Positions 37,845 through 46,831 of a DNA stretch of 64,000 nucleotides are shown here, piece after piece. The stretch spans positions 62,001 through 126,000 of the forward strand of contig JACDOE010000005.1 in the NCBI GenBank assembly GCA_017656255.1, read 5' to 3'. Numbering within the stretch: the first letter of the stretch is position 1; the number at the start of each line of letters is the position of its first letter. The position numbers and the translations under genes are program-made. The notes under the pieces were generated by a model. The model did no database searches. It had not been told where the DNA came from and worked only from the letters and a program-made list of their open reading frames with translations. Origin of the DNA: Bacillaceae bacterium (GTDB taxonomy: Bacteria > Bacillota > Bacilli > JACDOE01).

Positions 37845-39539
37845 GTCCTGATCCTGCGCCATTCCCGTTGTCCACAGTTTAATGCTGAGATCGAGCAAAA
37901 AGAGATCATCGGGATCCAACAGGGAGCGACCGGTCAGGGATTCGATTTTGCGCAGGCGGTACAGGAGGGATTGACGGTGCAGATTGAGCGCCCGTGCCGT
38001 CTGGCTGACGTTTCGCTGGTGGCGGATATAAGTGGCCAGGGTCCGGATGAGATCGAGTCCTTTTTGCTGGTCATGCTCGATCAAGGTTCCGATGGTGGAC
38101 AGGGCAATTTCCCGGATTTCTTGGTTGCTGGCCAGTTGCTGCAACGAACGGTATATGCCGGTATTGGCATAGGTACTCCGGTGACCGGGCCCTTTTTGCC
38201 GCCGTCCGATGTTTAAGGCGATTCGGGCGTCATTGAAACTCTCATGGAACGAATTGACGCCGGCGGTATTTTCACCGATCCCCCAGGATAGAATGATACC
38301 CGGCAGCATTTCTTGCAGGGCCTGTTCCGTCTGATCCAGGTATTTTTCAATGTCTTCTTGAATCCGGCCCGGATGGTATTCCAGAAAGATCACGAAATGC
38401 TCCTGCTGATAGGTGGTCATCATCTGTATCTTCCGTTTTTTTGCAACGCGAATAAATTGCTCCTCGATGTTTCGGACAATGCTCTCACGCCACTGCTCAA
38501 AGGAGGGCTGGTCCGATTTTCTTTTCCCGTACAGGTGTGTCAGATTTTCCGGATAGCCGACCAGGCAGACGTAGGGCAGGTCAACCCGGTAATGAAGGGA
38601 CTTTGCCTGAGAGATCACGGTGTCCCACGATTCAAAGTCCCCCCGGGCCAGGCTCCATACAAAATCCCCCCGCAGCCGCATCTCGGTTTCCAGAACCGCA
38701 TTTTCCCGCTGAAACCACAGGGAGGATGCGGTGACGGCATGCTCCAGGATATTGGCGTTTCCCCCTTCCAGGAAGGTTTCCGGCAAAATGTCAGATGGAA
38801 TGGAGAAGACCAGATACCCCTGAATCCGATTGCCGAATCCGACGGATGCCCGGATCATGCTGTCTTCTCCTGTGGTGGCCCAGGTGACGTTGGACAGGAG
38901 TCTTTCATCTGTCTGAAGGGGTTGCCAGTTCAGGGCGTGGTCCATAAACAGACTGTGCTCCTTCCACTTGTTGACCAGTTTCTCGGAACCGGGGCTGGTT
39001 CCCTTAATCTGGCCTTCCCGGTCGATCACGATGACCGGGCGTCCCAGTTTCTGCTTCAGCACCCGGGCAAAAACGGACAGATCCGCTTCCCGGATAAAAA
39101 GGCTCAACAGTTCTTTTTGCATTTCCTCCGATTCTTTGAGTACGGAGCGTTGCCAGTTCTGCAGGCGTCCCAGCACTTCACGCATAATGTCGGCAAAGCG
39201 GACTTCCCATGGGACTTCGATAATCGGAAAGCCTTCCTGTTCCGCCAGGTTGATGACCGGTTCCGGAATCTCGAAGATATGTCTCCCTGTCGCGACAGCC
39301 AGTGCCGAGGCCCGGGAGTTCATCACATCTTCGACGAAGTTCTGAAACATCCCGGGGTCATGCCCGCACCCGACCGCTGTGCTTAATACAAATTCATTTT
39401 TTTGTACAAAATCTTCAACCGGAATCTCAATGACGGAAATGGAATTGACCGGACGATGTTTCAGATTGTCGCGTGCTGATTTTACCCGGGCCCGTTTCAT
39501 CACATCCAGGTTGATCACATCCTGCATGGTAAACTGCAT
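37836..39539 (-). CDS. PucR-family transcriptional regulator
   Basis: The 567-residue protein has a PucR-type N-terminal domain (SISVIEIPVEDFVQKNEFVLSTAVG), a central linker domain and a C-terminal PucR helix-turn-helix (RTLATYIRHQRNVSQTARALNLHRQSLLYRLRKIE). Such proteins sense catabolic metabolites and activate or repress nearby genes. It lies 30 bases after eutB on the same strand, so both are expected in one operon, divergent from the ectoine genes. It would stand in for the GntR-type EnuR regulator of proteobacterial clusters. AAAGGGGGAG precedes the ATG. Confidence 0.88.
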   Translation of the reverse strand: MQFTMQDVINLDVMKRARVKSARDNLKHRPVNSISVIEIPVEDFVQKNEFVLSTAVGCGHDPGMFQNFVEDVMNSRASALAVATGRHIFEIPEPVINLAEQEGFPIIEVPWEVRFADIMREVLGRLQNWQRSVLKESEEMQKELLSLFIREADLSVFARVLKQKLGRPVIVIDREGQIKGTSPGSEKLVNKWKEHSLFMDHALNWQPLQTDERLLSNVTWATTGEDSMIRASVGFGNRIQGYLVFSIPSDILPETFLEGGNANILEHAVTASSLWFQRENAVLETEMRLRGDFVWSLARGDFESWDTVISQAKSLHYRVDLPYVCLVGYPENLTHLYGKRKSDQPSFEQWRESIVRNIEEQFIRVAKKRKIQMMTTYQQEHFVIFLEYHPGRIQEDIEKYLDQTEQALQEMLPGIILSWGIGENTAGVNSFHESFNDARIALNIGRRQKGPGHRSTYANTGIYRSLQQLASNQEIREIALSTIGTLIEHDQQKGLDLIRTLATYIRHQRNVSQTARALNLHRQSLLYRLRKIESLTGRSLLDPDDLFLLDLSIKLWTTGMAQDQDSL

Positions 39540-39569
39540 CGTACTTGCTCCCCCTTTTTGCTCTAAACC

Positions 39570-40556
39570 TCAGTTATGGGAATCGGCAATGTCAAACAAA
39601 ACACCGAGGTCGACATTACTTCCCGTGATGATCCCCACGGCCTGGCGGACATCCCCGCTGACCTTTCCGCTTATAAAAGCGGCGATCGGTGTAGCGGCAG
39701 CTCCTTCTACAATCATCTTATGCGTTTTCAACATATAATTCATTCCTGCGGCGATGGCATCTTCGGGTAGGAGAATGGTCTGATCAATATAAGCTTTGAC
39801 CATGGGATAGGTGTAGCGGTTGTTCAGTCCGATTCCTCCCAGCAGGCTGTCCGCCAGCGTATCCTGCTCCTCAAGCACGATAGGTTTTCCGGCTTTCAGG
39901 CTCTCGTGCATCACCGCTGACTTCTCCATGGAAACACCGATAATCCGGATGTCGGGCACACTGGTCTTGAGGGCCAGGGCAATCCCGGCAAGAAGCCCGC
40001 CTCCGGACAGAGGAATGATCACCGTATCGACGCGGGGCAGTTGTGCCATAATCTCCAGGCCGATGGTCCCCTGTCCGGCGATCACATGGGGATCATCAAA
40101 CGGTTTGATGACCGTCAACCCTTCCTTATCCTGCAGATTGTAGCAGGCCTTTTCCGCGTCATCCTGACCTTGCCCGCAGAACTTGATATCAGCACCCAGG
40201 CTGCGGATGGCTTCGATTTTGGCCGGGGCCACCCGGTTGGACACACAAATGACGGCACGGATTCCCAGTTCCCGCGCGATATAAGAAACGGCGAGGCCGT
40301 GATTGCCGGTAGAGAAAGTGGTGACGCCGCGTTGCCTCTGTTCCTCGGTCAGGCTCAGGATTTTGTTGGCCGCTCCCCGGATCTTGAACGCCCGGATCTG
40401 ATGAAGGTTTTCCAGTTTGAGATAGACATCGGCATGGGTGTGATCCTTAAGGCCGGTGGTGGGGATGAGTGGTGTTTCATTGACAAAAGGAGCAATGCGC
40501 CTGCGGGCCTCCCAGATATCCCGAATGGTGATGTCGGCCGGTGGAGATGCCGTCAT
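39570..40556 (-). CDS. eutB: EutB-like PLP dehydratase (threonine dehydratase family)
   Basis: The 328-residue fold-type II PLP enzyme has the lysine motif HQIRAFKIRGAANKIL (PLP Lys), the phosphate-binding GGGLLAGIALALK, and STGNHGLAVSYIA. By family it resembles threonine dehydratase; by context, next to DoeA and EutC, it is best read as EutB, which acts on the hydroxyectoine branch. GAAAGGAG precedes the ATG at 40556. It forms an operon with the PucR-type gene. Confidence 0.75.
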   Translation of the reverse strand: MTASPPADITIRDIWEARRRIAPFVNETPLIPTTGLKDHTHADVYLKLENLHQIRAFKIRGAANKILSLTEEQRQRGVTTFSTGNHGLAVSYIARELGIRAVICVSNRVAPAKIEAIRSLGADIKFCGQGQDDAEKACYNLQDKEGLTVIKPFDDPHVIAGQGTIGLEIMAQLPRVDTVIIPLSGGGLLAGIALALKTSVPDIRIIGVSMEKSAVMHESLKAGKPIVLEEQDTLADSLLGGIGLNNRYTYPMVKAYIDQTILLPEDAIAAGMNYMLKTHKMIVEGAAATPIAAFISGKVSGDVRQAVGIITGSNVDLGVLFDIADSHN

Positions 40557-40885
40557 GGTCTCAGCTCCTTTCTGAAATGGGGTGGAGATGAAAACGCCTC
40601 CATATGAGGATAAAACTGTATTTATGACGACTGTTCATCCGTTTATTTCTGACTGGAGTATAAAATGTGAAGAAGCTCTCCGTCAACTGATATGACTGAA
40701 TTATACGAATTTTTATTAAAATTGTCTACAAATATCTTAAAAACTTCATACAATTTTAACGTTGTCTGTTAAAAGTAAAGTTTCATATGATGAGAGTATT
40801 GAAGGATATATTTCATCTGATAGGGTTTCTGTAGTTATTTGAAAATTTCAGATCGGCGAAGGAAGCCCGGGAGGGAGTGTTGGTG
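40557..40885. other. divergent promoter region of the ectoine cluster
   Basis: This 329-base intergenic region separates eutB (minus) and doeA (plus) and holds promoters for both. On the minus strand TTGACG and TATACT (plus 40681-40686 and 40657-40662) are 18 bases apart. On the plus strand TTGTCT (40761-40766) and TATGAT (40785-40790) are 18 bases apart. TTAAC/GTTAA (40755-40771) flanks the plus-strand -35 and could be an operator. A second TTGTCT occurs about 34 bases earlier. Confidence 0.5.
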
Positions 40886-42055
40886 ATGTTGTCATTTGAT
40901 ATCACAGAATATCAAGAGAGATTAAGAAATGTTAAACAAAAAATGGCAGCGGAAGGGATTGACGTTTTGTTAATCACAGATCCCGCCAACATGAATTATT
41001 TGTCCGGCTATGACGGCTGGTCATTCTATGTTCATCAAATGCTCATCGTCATCCTGGATGAGGAACAACCTTTCTGGATCGGGAGAGGGATGGATGCGAG
41101 AGGAGCCGAGTACACCACCTGGTTGGACTCCGATCATATCATTCCTTACGCCGATGATTATGTCCATTCCACCGTCAAACATCCGATGGACTTCGCGGCT
41201 GAGATTCTGAAAGAAATCGGTCAGGCCCGCCGAACCATCGGTGTGGAGATGGATTCTTTCTATTTTACAGCCCAGAGTCTTGAAAGTTTAAGAAAAGGGC
41301 TCCCCGAGGCGACTTTCAAAAATGCCAATGTCCTGGTCAACTGGGTGCGGATCATCAAGTCACCCCGGGAAATCGAATACATCCGCAAAGCGGCAGTACT
41401 TGCCGAACTGGCGATGCAGAAAGCAATCGATTCTATCGATGTCGGGGTCCGGGAATGTGATGTGGTAGCCAATATCTATCACGCACAGATCAGCGGTACC
41501 GATCAATTCGGAGGCGACTATCCCGCGATTGTTCCGATGCTGCCTTCCGGTGAACAGACCAGCACACCGCATCTGACCTGGACCGATTCCAGATATAAGG
41601 ACGGAGATTCCGTCATCATTGAACTGGCCGGATGCTATAAACGCTATCACTGCCCGATGGCCCGGACCGTCGTGCTCAATTCTCCCACGCAAAAAGAACA
41701 GGACCTGTCGAAAGTGGTGCTGGAAGGTTTGAACGAAACGCTGGACTCGATCAAGCCCGGCATGACCTGTGAGGATGTGGAAGCCATCTGGCGAAAATCG
41801 ATTGAGAAAAGCGGGTTTAAAAAAGAATCCCGTATCGGCTATTCCACCGGCCTCAACTATCCGCCGGACTGGGGAGAGCGTACCGCCAGTCTTCGGCCCG
41901 GTGACAAGACAGTGCTAAAGCCCAATATGGTCTTTCACTTGATCCCGGCCGTATGGCTCGACGACTGCGGCATTGAAATCAGCCAAACTTTTCGCGTTAC
42001 GGAAAACGGGATTGAAACCATGACCCAGTTTCCCAGGCAGTTATTTATCAAGTAA
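40886..42055 (+). CDS. doeA: ectoine hydrolase DoeA (EutD), M24-like
   Basis: The 389-residue protein matches DoeA, which hydrolyses the ectoine ring to N-alpha-acetyl-L-2,4-diaminobutyrate. Evidence: NMNYLSGYDGWSFYVHQML, WIGRGMDARGAEYTTWL, IIPYADDYVHSTVKHPMDF, and the C-terminal pita-bread fold. The usual M24 metal ligands are partly replaced (IELAGCYKRYHCPMARTVV), as known for DoeA. ATG 40886 is placed by GGGAGGG upstream; GTG/TTG codons before it are alternatives. It is the first gene of the plus-strand operon. Confidence 0.87.
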   Translation: MLSFDITEYQERLRNVKQKMAAEGIDVLLITDPANMNYLSGYDGWSFYVHQMLIVILDEEQPFWIGRGMDARGAEYTTWLDSDHIIPYADDYVHSTVKHPMDFAAEILKEIGQARRTIGVEMDSFYFTAQSLESLRKGLPEATFKNANVLVNWVRIIKSPREIEYIRKAAVLAELAMQKAIDSIDVGVRECDVVANIYHAQISGTDQFGGDYPAIVPMLPSGEQTSTPHLTWTDSRYKDGDSVIIELAGCYKRYHCPMARTVVLNSPTQKEQDLSKVVLEGLNETLDSIKPGMTCEDVEAIWRKSIEKSGFKKESRIGYSTGLNYPPDWGERTASLRPGDKTVLKPNMVFHLIPAVWLDDCGIEISQTFRVTENGIETMTQFPRQLFIK

Positions 42056-42112
42056 GCTGCCTTTAACCGGGGACATGACGGACACAAATCCATGGAAAGG
42101 GGTGGTGATCCG

Positions 42113-43105
42113 ATGTTTCTCTTTCAGGAAGCGGAGATTCAGAAAGTGGTCACGTTAAATCAGGCGGCTATATTGAGAGTGGAAGATGCTTTCTCAAAAC
42201 TGGCTGCCGGAGATGCGGTCATGCCTCCGATTATGCGGGTGGACATCGAAGAGAACAACGGGGAAGTGGATGTAAAGACGGCCTATATCCGGGCCTATGA
42301 CAAATTTGCGATCAAGATTTCTTCCGGTTTTTTTAATAATCCTTCCCTGGGCCTGCCGAGTGGCAATGGCATGATGTTATTGATCAGCACGGAAACGGGT
42401 ATCCCGCAGGCGGTTCTTCTCGATAACGGGTATCTGACCGATGTACGCACAGCCGCAGCGGGTGCTGTTTCCGCCCGGTACCTGGCACCGAAAAAAGTGG
42501 ACACGGTGGGCATCATCGGGGCAGGAACCCAGGCCGGTTATCAACTGCTGGCTCTGGACCAGGTCCGGGATTTTGACCACGTACTTATCTACAGCCGGAC
42601 CCGCGAACGCACGCAACAACTGATCGACAGGGTCGAGGGAAAAATCAGCGCCGATATCCGGCCGGCAGAGAATCCGGAAGAAGTGGTCCGACAGAGTCAG
42701 GTGGTGGTCACAGCCACACCGTCCCGGGATCCGATCATCAGGCGGGAATGGCTTCATCCCGGATTGCATATTACGGCGATGGGATCTGATGCCGAACACA
42801 AGCAGGAACTGGATCCGAAGCTATTGCCGGAAGTGGATGTGCTGGCCTGTGACCACAAAGAACAGTGTTTCCGGTTGGGCGAACTGCACCACGGCCTGGC
42901 ATCCGGCGTCCTTTCCAAAGATCATGACATTGTTGAACTGGGGCAACTGACGTCCGGTTCCCGTCCGGGAAGGACCGACGACCGGCAGATTACCGTCTGT
43001 GATCTGACCGGTACCGGTGTTCAGGATACGGCGATCGCCCTGTTTGCTTATCATGAATTGGCCTCAGCCGGAATGGGAATGAAGGTAGGCGAAACATCCC
43101 GTTAA
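42113..43105 (+). CDS. eutC: EutC, ornithine cyclodeaminase/mu-crystallin family
   Basis: The 330-residue NAD(P)-binding protein has the ornithine cyclodeaminase-family motifs DNGYLTDVRTAAAGAVSARYLA and VGIIGAGTQAGYQLLAL (dinucleotide loop), TATPSRDPIIRREW and GSDAEHKQELDP. In ectoine clusters EutC is thought to act with EutA and EutB in turning 5-hydroxyectoine to ectoine. No EutA (Asp/Glu racemase-type) is seen in this window. AAAGGGGTGGTGATC precedes the ATG at 42113. Confidence 0.82.
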   Translation: MFLFQEAEIQKVVTLNQAAILRVEDAFSKLAAGDAVMPPIMRVDIEENNGEVDVKTAYIRAYDKFAIKISSGFFNNPSLGLPSGNGMMLLISTETGIPQAVLLDNGYLTDVRTAAAGAVSARYLAPKKVDTVGIIGAGTQAGYQLLALDQVRDFDHVLIYSRTRERTQQLIDRVEGKISADIRPAENPEEVVRQSQVVVTATPSRDPIIRREWLHPGLHITAMGSDAEHKQELDPKLLPEVDVLACDHKEQCFRLGELHHGLASGVLSKDHDIVELGQLTSGSRPGRTDDRQITVCDLTGTGVQDTAIALFAYHELASAGMGMKVGETSR

Positions 43106-43163
43106 ATCGGGCTTGAAGATAAAGAGAGATCATGGACCAAACATCTTAAAAGGAGTGAGACGG

Positions 43164-44390
43164 ATGTCCAATCAAAAACCGAAACATGTGAATGCGAGAA
43201 TGGGGACACAATCGATCTGGGGTGGGGAAGACGAGTACCTCATGCAGGGAGCGACGCAGGTTCCGGTGGTTCACAGTGTATCCTTCGGATATCACGATAT
43301 TGATACCTGGCACGATGTTGCCCTGGGTAAAGAAAAAGGACATATTTACGGCAGAAATACCAATCCGACGGTGGAAGTGTTTGAAGAAAAAGTACGCATT
43401 CTGGAAGGGGCTGAAGCAGCCACCAGCTTTTCAACAGGAATGGCGGCCATCAGCAATGCCCTTTTCACGCTGCTTTCTCCCGGAGACCGTGTCGTCTCGG
43501 TGAAAGACACCTATGGCGGAACCAACAAGATTTTTCTGGAGTTCCTGCCTCGTTTTCAGGTGGATGTCAGTCTGATCGATACGACGGACCATGAAGCACT
43601 GGAAAAGGAAATCGCCAGGGGATGCCAGGTGGTCTATCTGGAGACTCCGACCAATCCGACGCTGAAAGTCATTGATCTGAAGCGCCTGATCGACGCCGCT
43701 CATAAAGTGGGAGCCACGGTGATTGTGGACAATACGTTCGCCACGCCGTTGAATCAGAATCCGCTTGAACTGGGAGCCGATCTGGTTCTGCACAGTGCGA
43801 CTAAGTTCCTCGGCGGTCATGCCGATGCGCTGGGCGGTATCATCTGCGGGTCAAAGGAACTGATCGAAAAAATCTATCACTTCCGGGAAATCAACGGTGC
43901 CACCCTTCATCCGATGGCGGCTTATCTGTTGTTGAGGGGGATGAAAACCCTGCACCTTCGTATTAAACAGCAAAATGAGAGTGCGATGAAAATCGCCCGT
44001 TTTCTGGAATCTCATCCGCTGGTGGAAGGCGTCTATTATCCGGGTCTGGAATCCAATGAAGGCCATGAAATTGCGAAGAAGCAAATGCGGGGATTCGGCG
44101 GTATGCTCAGTTTTTCACTGAAAGGTGGCGTCGATTCCGTAAGGGAATTCCTGCCCCGCCTGCAATATGCCCATCTGGCGGCCAATCTCGGTGCCGTGGA
44201 AACGATCGCTGCACCCCCGCGTACCAGCAGCCATGTGGAGTGTACGGAACAGGAGCGTGCGGCAATGGGAATTCCGGAAGGGCTCATCCGCTATTCTGTC
44301 GGTATTGAAGATACGGAAGATCTGATTGCCGACCTGCAGCAGGCTCTCGATCATCTGGAAACGGCACTGAAAGCTTCATCGGTTCAATAA
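43164..44390 (+). CDS. cystathionine gamma-synthase-family PLP enzyme
   Basis: The 408-residue fold-type I PLP enzyme belongs to the Cys/Met metabolism family: IYGRNTNPTVEVFEEK, SFSTGMAAISNALF, VDNTFATPLNQ, and HSATKFLGGHADALGG with the PLP lysine. Members catalyse gamma-elimination or replacement on homoserine esters, methionine and similar compounds. It is in an unusual place, inside the ectoine operon between eutC and the deacetylase. There is no aminotransferase there, so it may act on a diaminobutyrate- or homoserine-derived compound. AAAGGAGTGAG precedes ATG 43164. Confidence 0.8.
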   Translation: MSNQKPKHVNARMGTQSIWGGEDEYLMQGATQVPVVHSVSFGYHDIDTWHDVALGKEKGHIYGRNTNPTVEVFEEKVRILEGAEAATSFSTGMAAISNALFTLLSPGDRVVSVKDTYGGTNKIFLEFLPRFQVDVSLIDTTDHEALEKEIARGCQVVYLETPTNPTLKVIDLKRLIDAAHKVGATVIVDNTFATPLNQNPLELGADLVLHSATKFLGGHADALGGIICGSKELIEKIYHFREINGATLHPMAAYLLLRGMKTLHLRIKQQNESAMKIARFLESHPLVEGVYYPGLESNEGHEIAKKQMRGFGGMLSFSLKGGVDSVREFLPRLQYAHLAANLGAVETIAAPPRTSSHVECTEQERAAMGIPEGLIRYSVGIEDTEDLIADLQQALDHLETALKASSVQ

Positions 44391-44411
44391 TAGTGACATG
44401 TTACAGGTTAA

Positions 44412-44445
44412 TGTTACAAACATACCCGCGAGTATGTTTGTAACA
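44412..44445. repeat. 34-bp perfect palindrome, copy 2
   Basis: TGTTACAAACATAC (44412-44425), loop CCGCGA, GTATGTTTGTAACA (44432-44445): a perfect 14-base inverted repeat in the ectoine operon between the PLP gene and the deacetylase gene. It matches the palindrome after hutG (30234-30267) in 29 of 34 positions. No T run follows. Confidence 0.8.
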
Positions 44446-44492
44446 GCCTGATTGTGAGGCCAGAGCGCCCCATTAAGAAAGAGGTGATGATC

Positions 44493-45701
44493 ATGTCTGT
44501 CCATTCAGAATCGATGGTGGCGAAAGCGGGTACCATCGCCAATCAGCTGGTGGAATGGCGTCGTACCCTTCATCAGAATCCGGAACTCAGCTTTCAGGAA
44601 TATGAGACCTCGGAAATGGTGGCCCGACTTCTGCGACAAATTCCGGGAATGCAAGTACAGACAGGGATTGCCGGAACAGGCGTCGTCGGTGTCCTGACTA
44701 CCGGTAAGGGACCGGTCATCGGCATTCGCGCGGATATGGACGCCCTGCCGATCTGTGAACAGGCCGATCACGACTACTGTTCGAGAAGGCCGGGGGTGAT
44801 GCATGCCTGCGGACATGATGCCCATACCTCGATCTTACTGGGAACGGCTTATCTACTGGCTGATTATTTTCATAAAGGACGGTTGTCCGGCACCGTGAAA
44901 TTTATTTTCCAGCCGGCTGAAGAAGCCCCTGATGAAAATGGGTTAAGTGGCGCTCCCTATATGATCCGGGCCGGTGTTCTGGAAGATGTGGATGCGGTTC
45001 TGGCCCTGCATATGGACCCCGAAAATCCGGTGGGGACAGCGCGGGTTCATGACGGATTCAGTATGGCCAACGTCGACGTATTTCGGGGCAAAATAACCGG
45101 GACCGGCGGCCATGCTGCCTATCCCCATCTGGGTACCGATCCGGTCTGGATGCTGGGACCGGTCCTGCAGGCCATAAACGGCATTGTCTCCCGCCGGGTT
45201 TCGCCACTGGATGAAGCCGTTGTCAGCATCACACAGATTCATGCCGGTACCGCCAGCAACGTGATCCCGACAGAAGTTGAACTGGAAGGAACGCTGAGAA
45301 GTTACAAACCGGATGTCAGAGAGTTTCTGATCCGGCAGGTGGAAAATGCGTTTGCCCTGGTGTCGAACCTGGGCGGAAACTATCAGGTGGAAGTCATCCG
45401 CGGTGAACCGGCGCTCAACAATCATCCCCTCATCAATCAATGGCTCACCCAGACGATTCAGGATCTGTTCCCCGGATTTCATATCAAAAATGAACCATTC
45501 GGACTCGGCGGAGAAGACTTCGGACATATGACCCAGGTTGTTCCGGGCGCGATGTTCTTTCTCGGTTGCGCCTTCAATGACGACGTGCCGCGTGAACTGC
45601 ACACCCCCGTTTTTGATATCGATGAAAAATGTCTTCCCGTTGGCGCGGCGATTATGGCCGAAACAGCCCTGCGTTTTCTCTCAGGTGAGTATTTCATATA
45701 A
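44493..45701 (+). CDS. M20-family deacetylase, DoeB2-like
   Basis: The 402-residue M20 metallo-hydrolase has LHQNPELSFQEYETSE, GIRADMDALPICEQADHDYC, HACGHDAHTSI and QPAEEAPDENG, and the C-terminal FGLGGEDFGHM. In ectoine clusters an M20 enzyme named DoeB2 removes the acetyl group from N2-acetyl-L-2,4-diaminobutyrate, instead of the AstE-type DoeB. The start at ATG 44493 follows AAGAGGTGATG; ATG 44487 is an alternative. Confidence 0.78.
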   Translation: MSVHSESMVAKAGTIANQLVEWRRTLHQNPELSFQEYETSEMVARLLRQIPGMQVQTGIAGTGVVGVLTTGKGPVIGIRADMDALPICEQADHDYCSRRPGVMHACGHDAHTSILLGTAYLLADYFHKGRLSGTVKFIFQPAEEAPDENGLSGAPYMIRAGVLEDVDAVLALHMDPENPVGTARVHDGFSMANVDVFRGKITGTGGHAAYPHLGTDPVWMLGPVLQAINGIVSRRVSPLDEAVVSITQIHAGTASNVIPTEVELEGTLRSYKPDVREFLIRQVENAFALVSNLGGNYQVEVIRGEPALNNHPLINQWLTQTIQDLFPGFHIKNEPFGLGGEDFGHMTQVVPGAMFFLGCAFNDDVPRELHTPVFDIDEKCLPVGAAIMAETALRFLSGEYFI

Positions 45702-45746
45702 CGTTGATTTAACGCGCGCCCCTATTTTATAAAAGGAGGAATTGGC

Positions 45747-46787
45747 ATGGCCCACAAACTGGCATTAATCGGATTTGGCACAGTCGGTCAGGGACTGGCG
45801 GAAATACTGCTGGAAAAAGCAGATCCCCTGCGGGAGGAAGAAGGTTTTGAAGCGAAAATTGTGGCCATTTCAGATATGATGAAAGGTTCTCTCTATCATC
45901 CGGACGGACTGGATATCCGGAAGGTGCTCGAGGTCACCCGGGAAACCGGAAGTCTTGAGGGCTATCCGGATACACCCGGACTCATCCGGGGATGGGACAG
46001 TTTTGAAACCATTGAAAAGAGCAATGCCGATACCATCGTGGAAATTACATTTACCGATATCAAAACCGGCCAACCGGCGATTGATCACTGCCGGGCCGCT
46101 TTTGAAAACGGAAAAAATGTGGTGACCAGCAACAAAGGCCCGGTTGCACTGGCTTATCCGGAACTGTCTGAACTGGCACGTAAAAACGGCGTCAAGTGGG
46201 GAATCGAAGGTTCAGTCATGAGTGGAACGCCGGCGCTTCGCATCCCGAGGGTCTCCCTGGCCGGAAATGAAATCAAGGAAATTCGCGGTATTCTAAATGG
46301 AACCACCAACTATATCCTGACCAAAATGGAAGAAGGCCTCACTTATGATGAAGCATTGAAAAAGGCACAGGAACTCGGTTATGCGGAAGCGGATCCAACC
46401 AGTGATGTGGAAGGCTATGACGCCCTGTACAAAGTGGTCATTCTGGCCAATGTCATCATGAAAGCGTCGCTCACGAGAGATCAAGTGGAACGAAAAGGGA
46501 TTACCGGGTTGACGCCGGATGACATTGAACAGGCCCGGCAGGAAGGGAAACGCTGGAAACTGCTGGCTGAAATCAAAAAAGGACAGGATGGCGTTAGAGC
46601 CAGCGTATCTCCGGTAAAAATCCCCCTCGATGATCCGCTTGCCGGTGTCACCGATGCAACCAATGCCGTAACCTATGTCTGTGACCTGGCGGGTCCTGTA
46701 ACACTTGTCGGTGCCGGTGCCGGGCGGACCGAGACCGGATTTTCACTCCTGATCGACCTGATCAACATTGAACGGGGGCACCTATAG
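45747..46787 (+). CDS. homoserine dehydrogenase-like oxidoreductase
   Basis: The 346-residue protein has an NAD(P) loop GFGTVGQGLAEILL, the homoserine dehydrogenase signature TSNKGPVALAYPEL and GILNGTTNYILTKM, and YAEADPTSDVEGYDALYKV. It would interconvert aspartate-4-semialdehyde and homoserine. No ACT domain follows (catalytic-only, shorter than the ~430-residue biosynthetic form). In this operon it could draw off the aspartate semialdehyde from diaminobutyrate. AAAGGAGG lies before ATG 45747. Confidence 0.82.
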   Translation: MAHKLALIGFGTVGQGLAEILLEKADPLREEEGFEAKIVAISDMMKGSLYHPDGLDIRKVLEVTRETGSLEGYPDTPGLIRGWDSFETIEKSNADTIVEITFTDIKTGQPAIDHCRAAFENGKNVVTSNKGPVALAYPELSELARKNGVKWGIEGSVMSGTPALRIPRVSLAGNEIKEIRGILNGTTNYILTKMEEGLTYDEALKKAQELGYAEADPTSDVEGYDALYKVVILANVIMKASLTRDQVERKGITGLTPDDIEQARQEGKRWKLLAEIKKGQDGVRASVSPVKIPLDDPLAGVTDATNAVTYVCDLAGPVTLVGAGAGRTETGFSLLIDLINIERGHL

Positions 46788-46831
46788 ATTCAACATTTTG
46801 AAGATTCCAGGATGAAAGGTGGTATCTGATT

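Noticed and set aside
38313-39386. 357-codon open frame on the plus strand
   Set aside because: It lies fully inside the PucR-type gene on the opposite strand, which has clear domains; composition is that of an antisense shadow.
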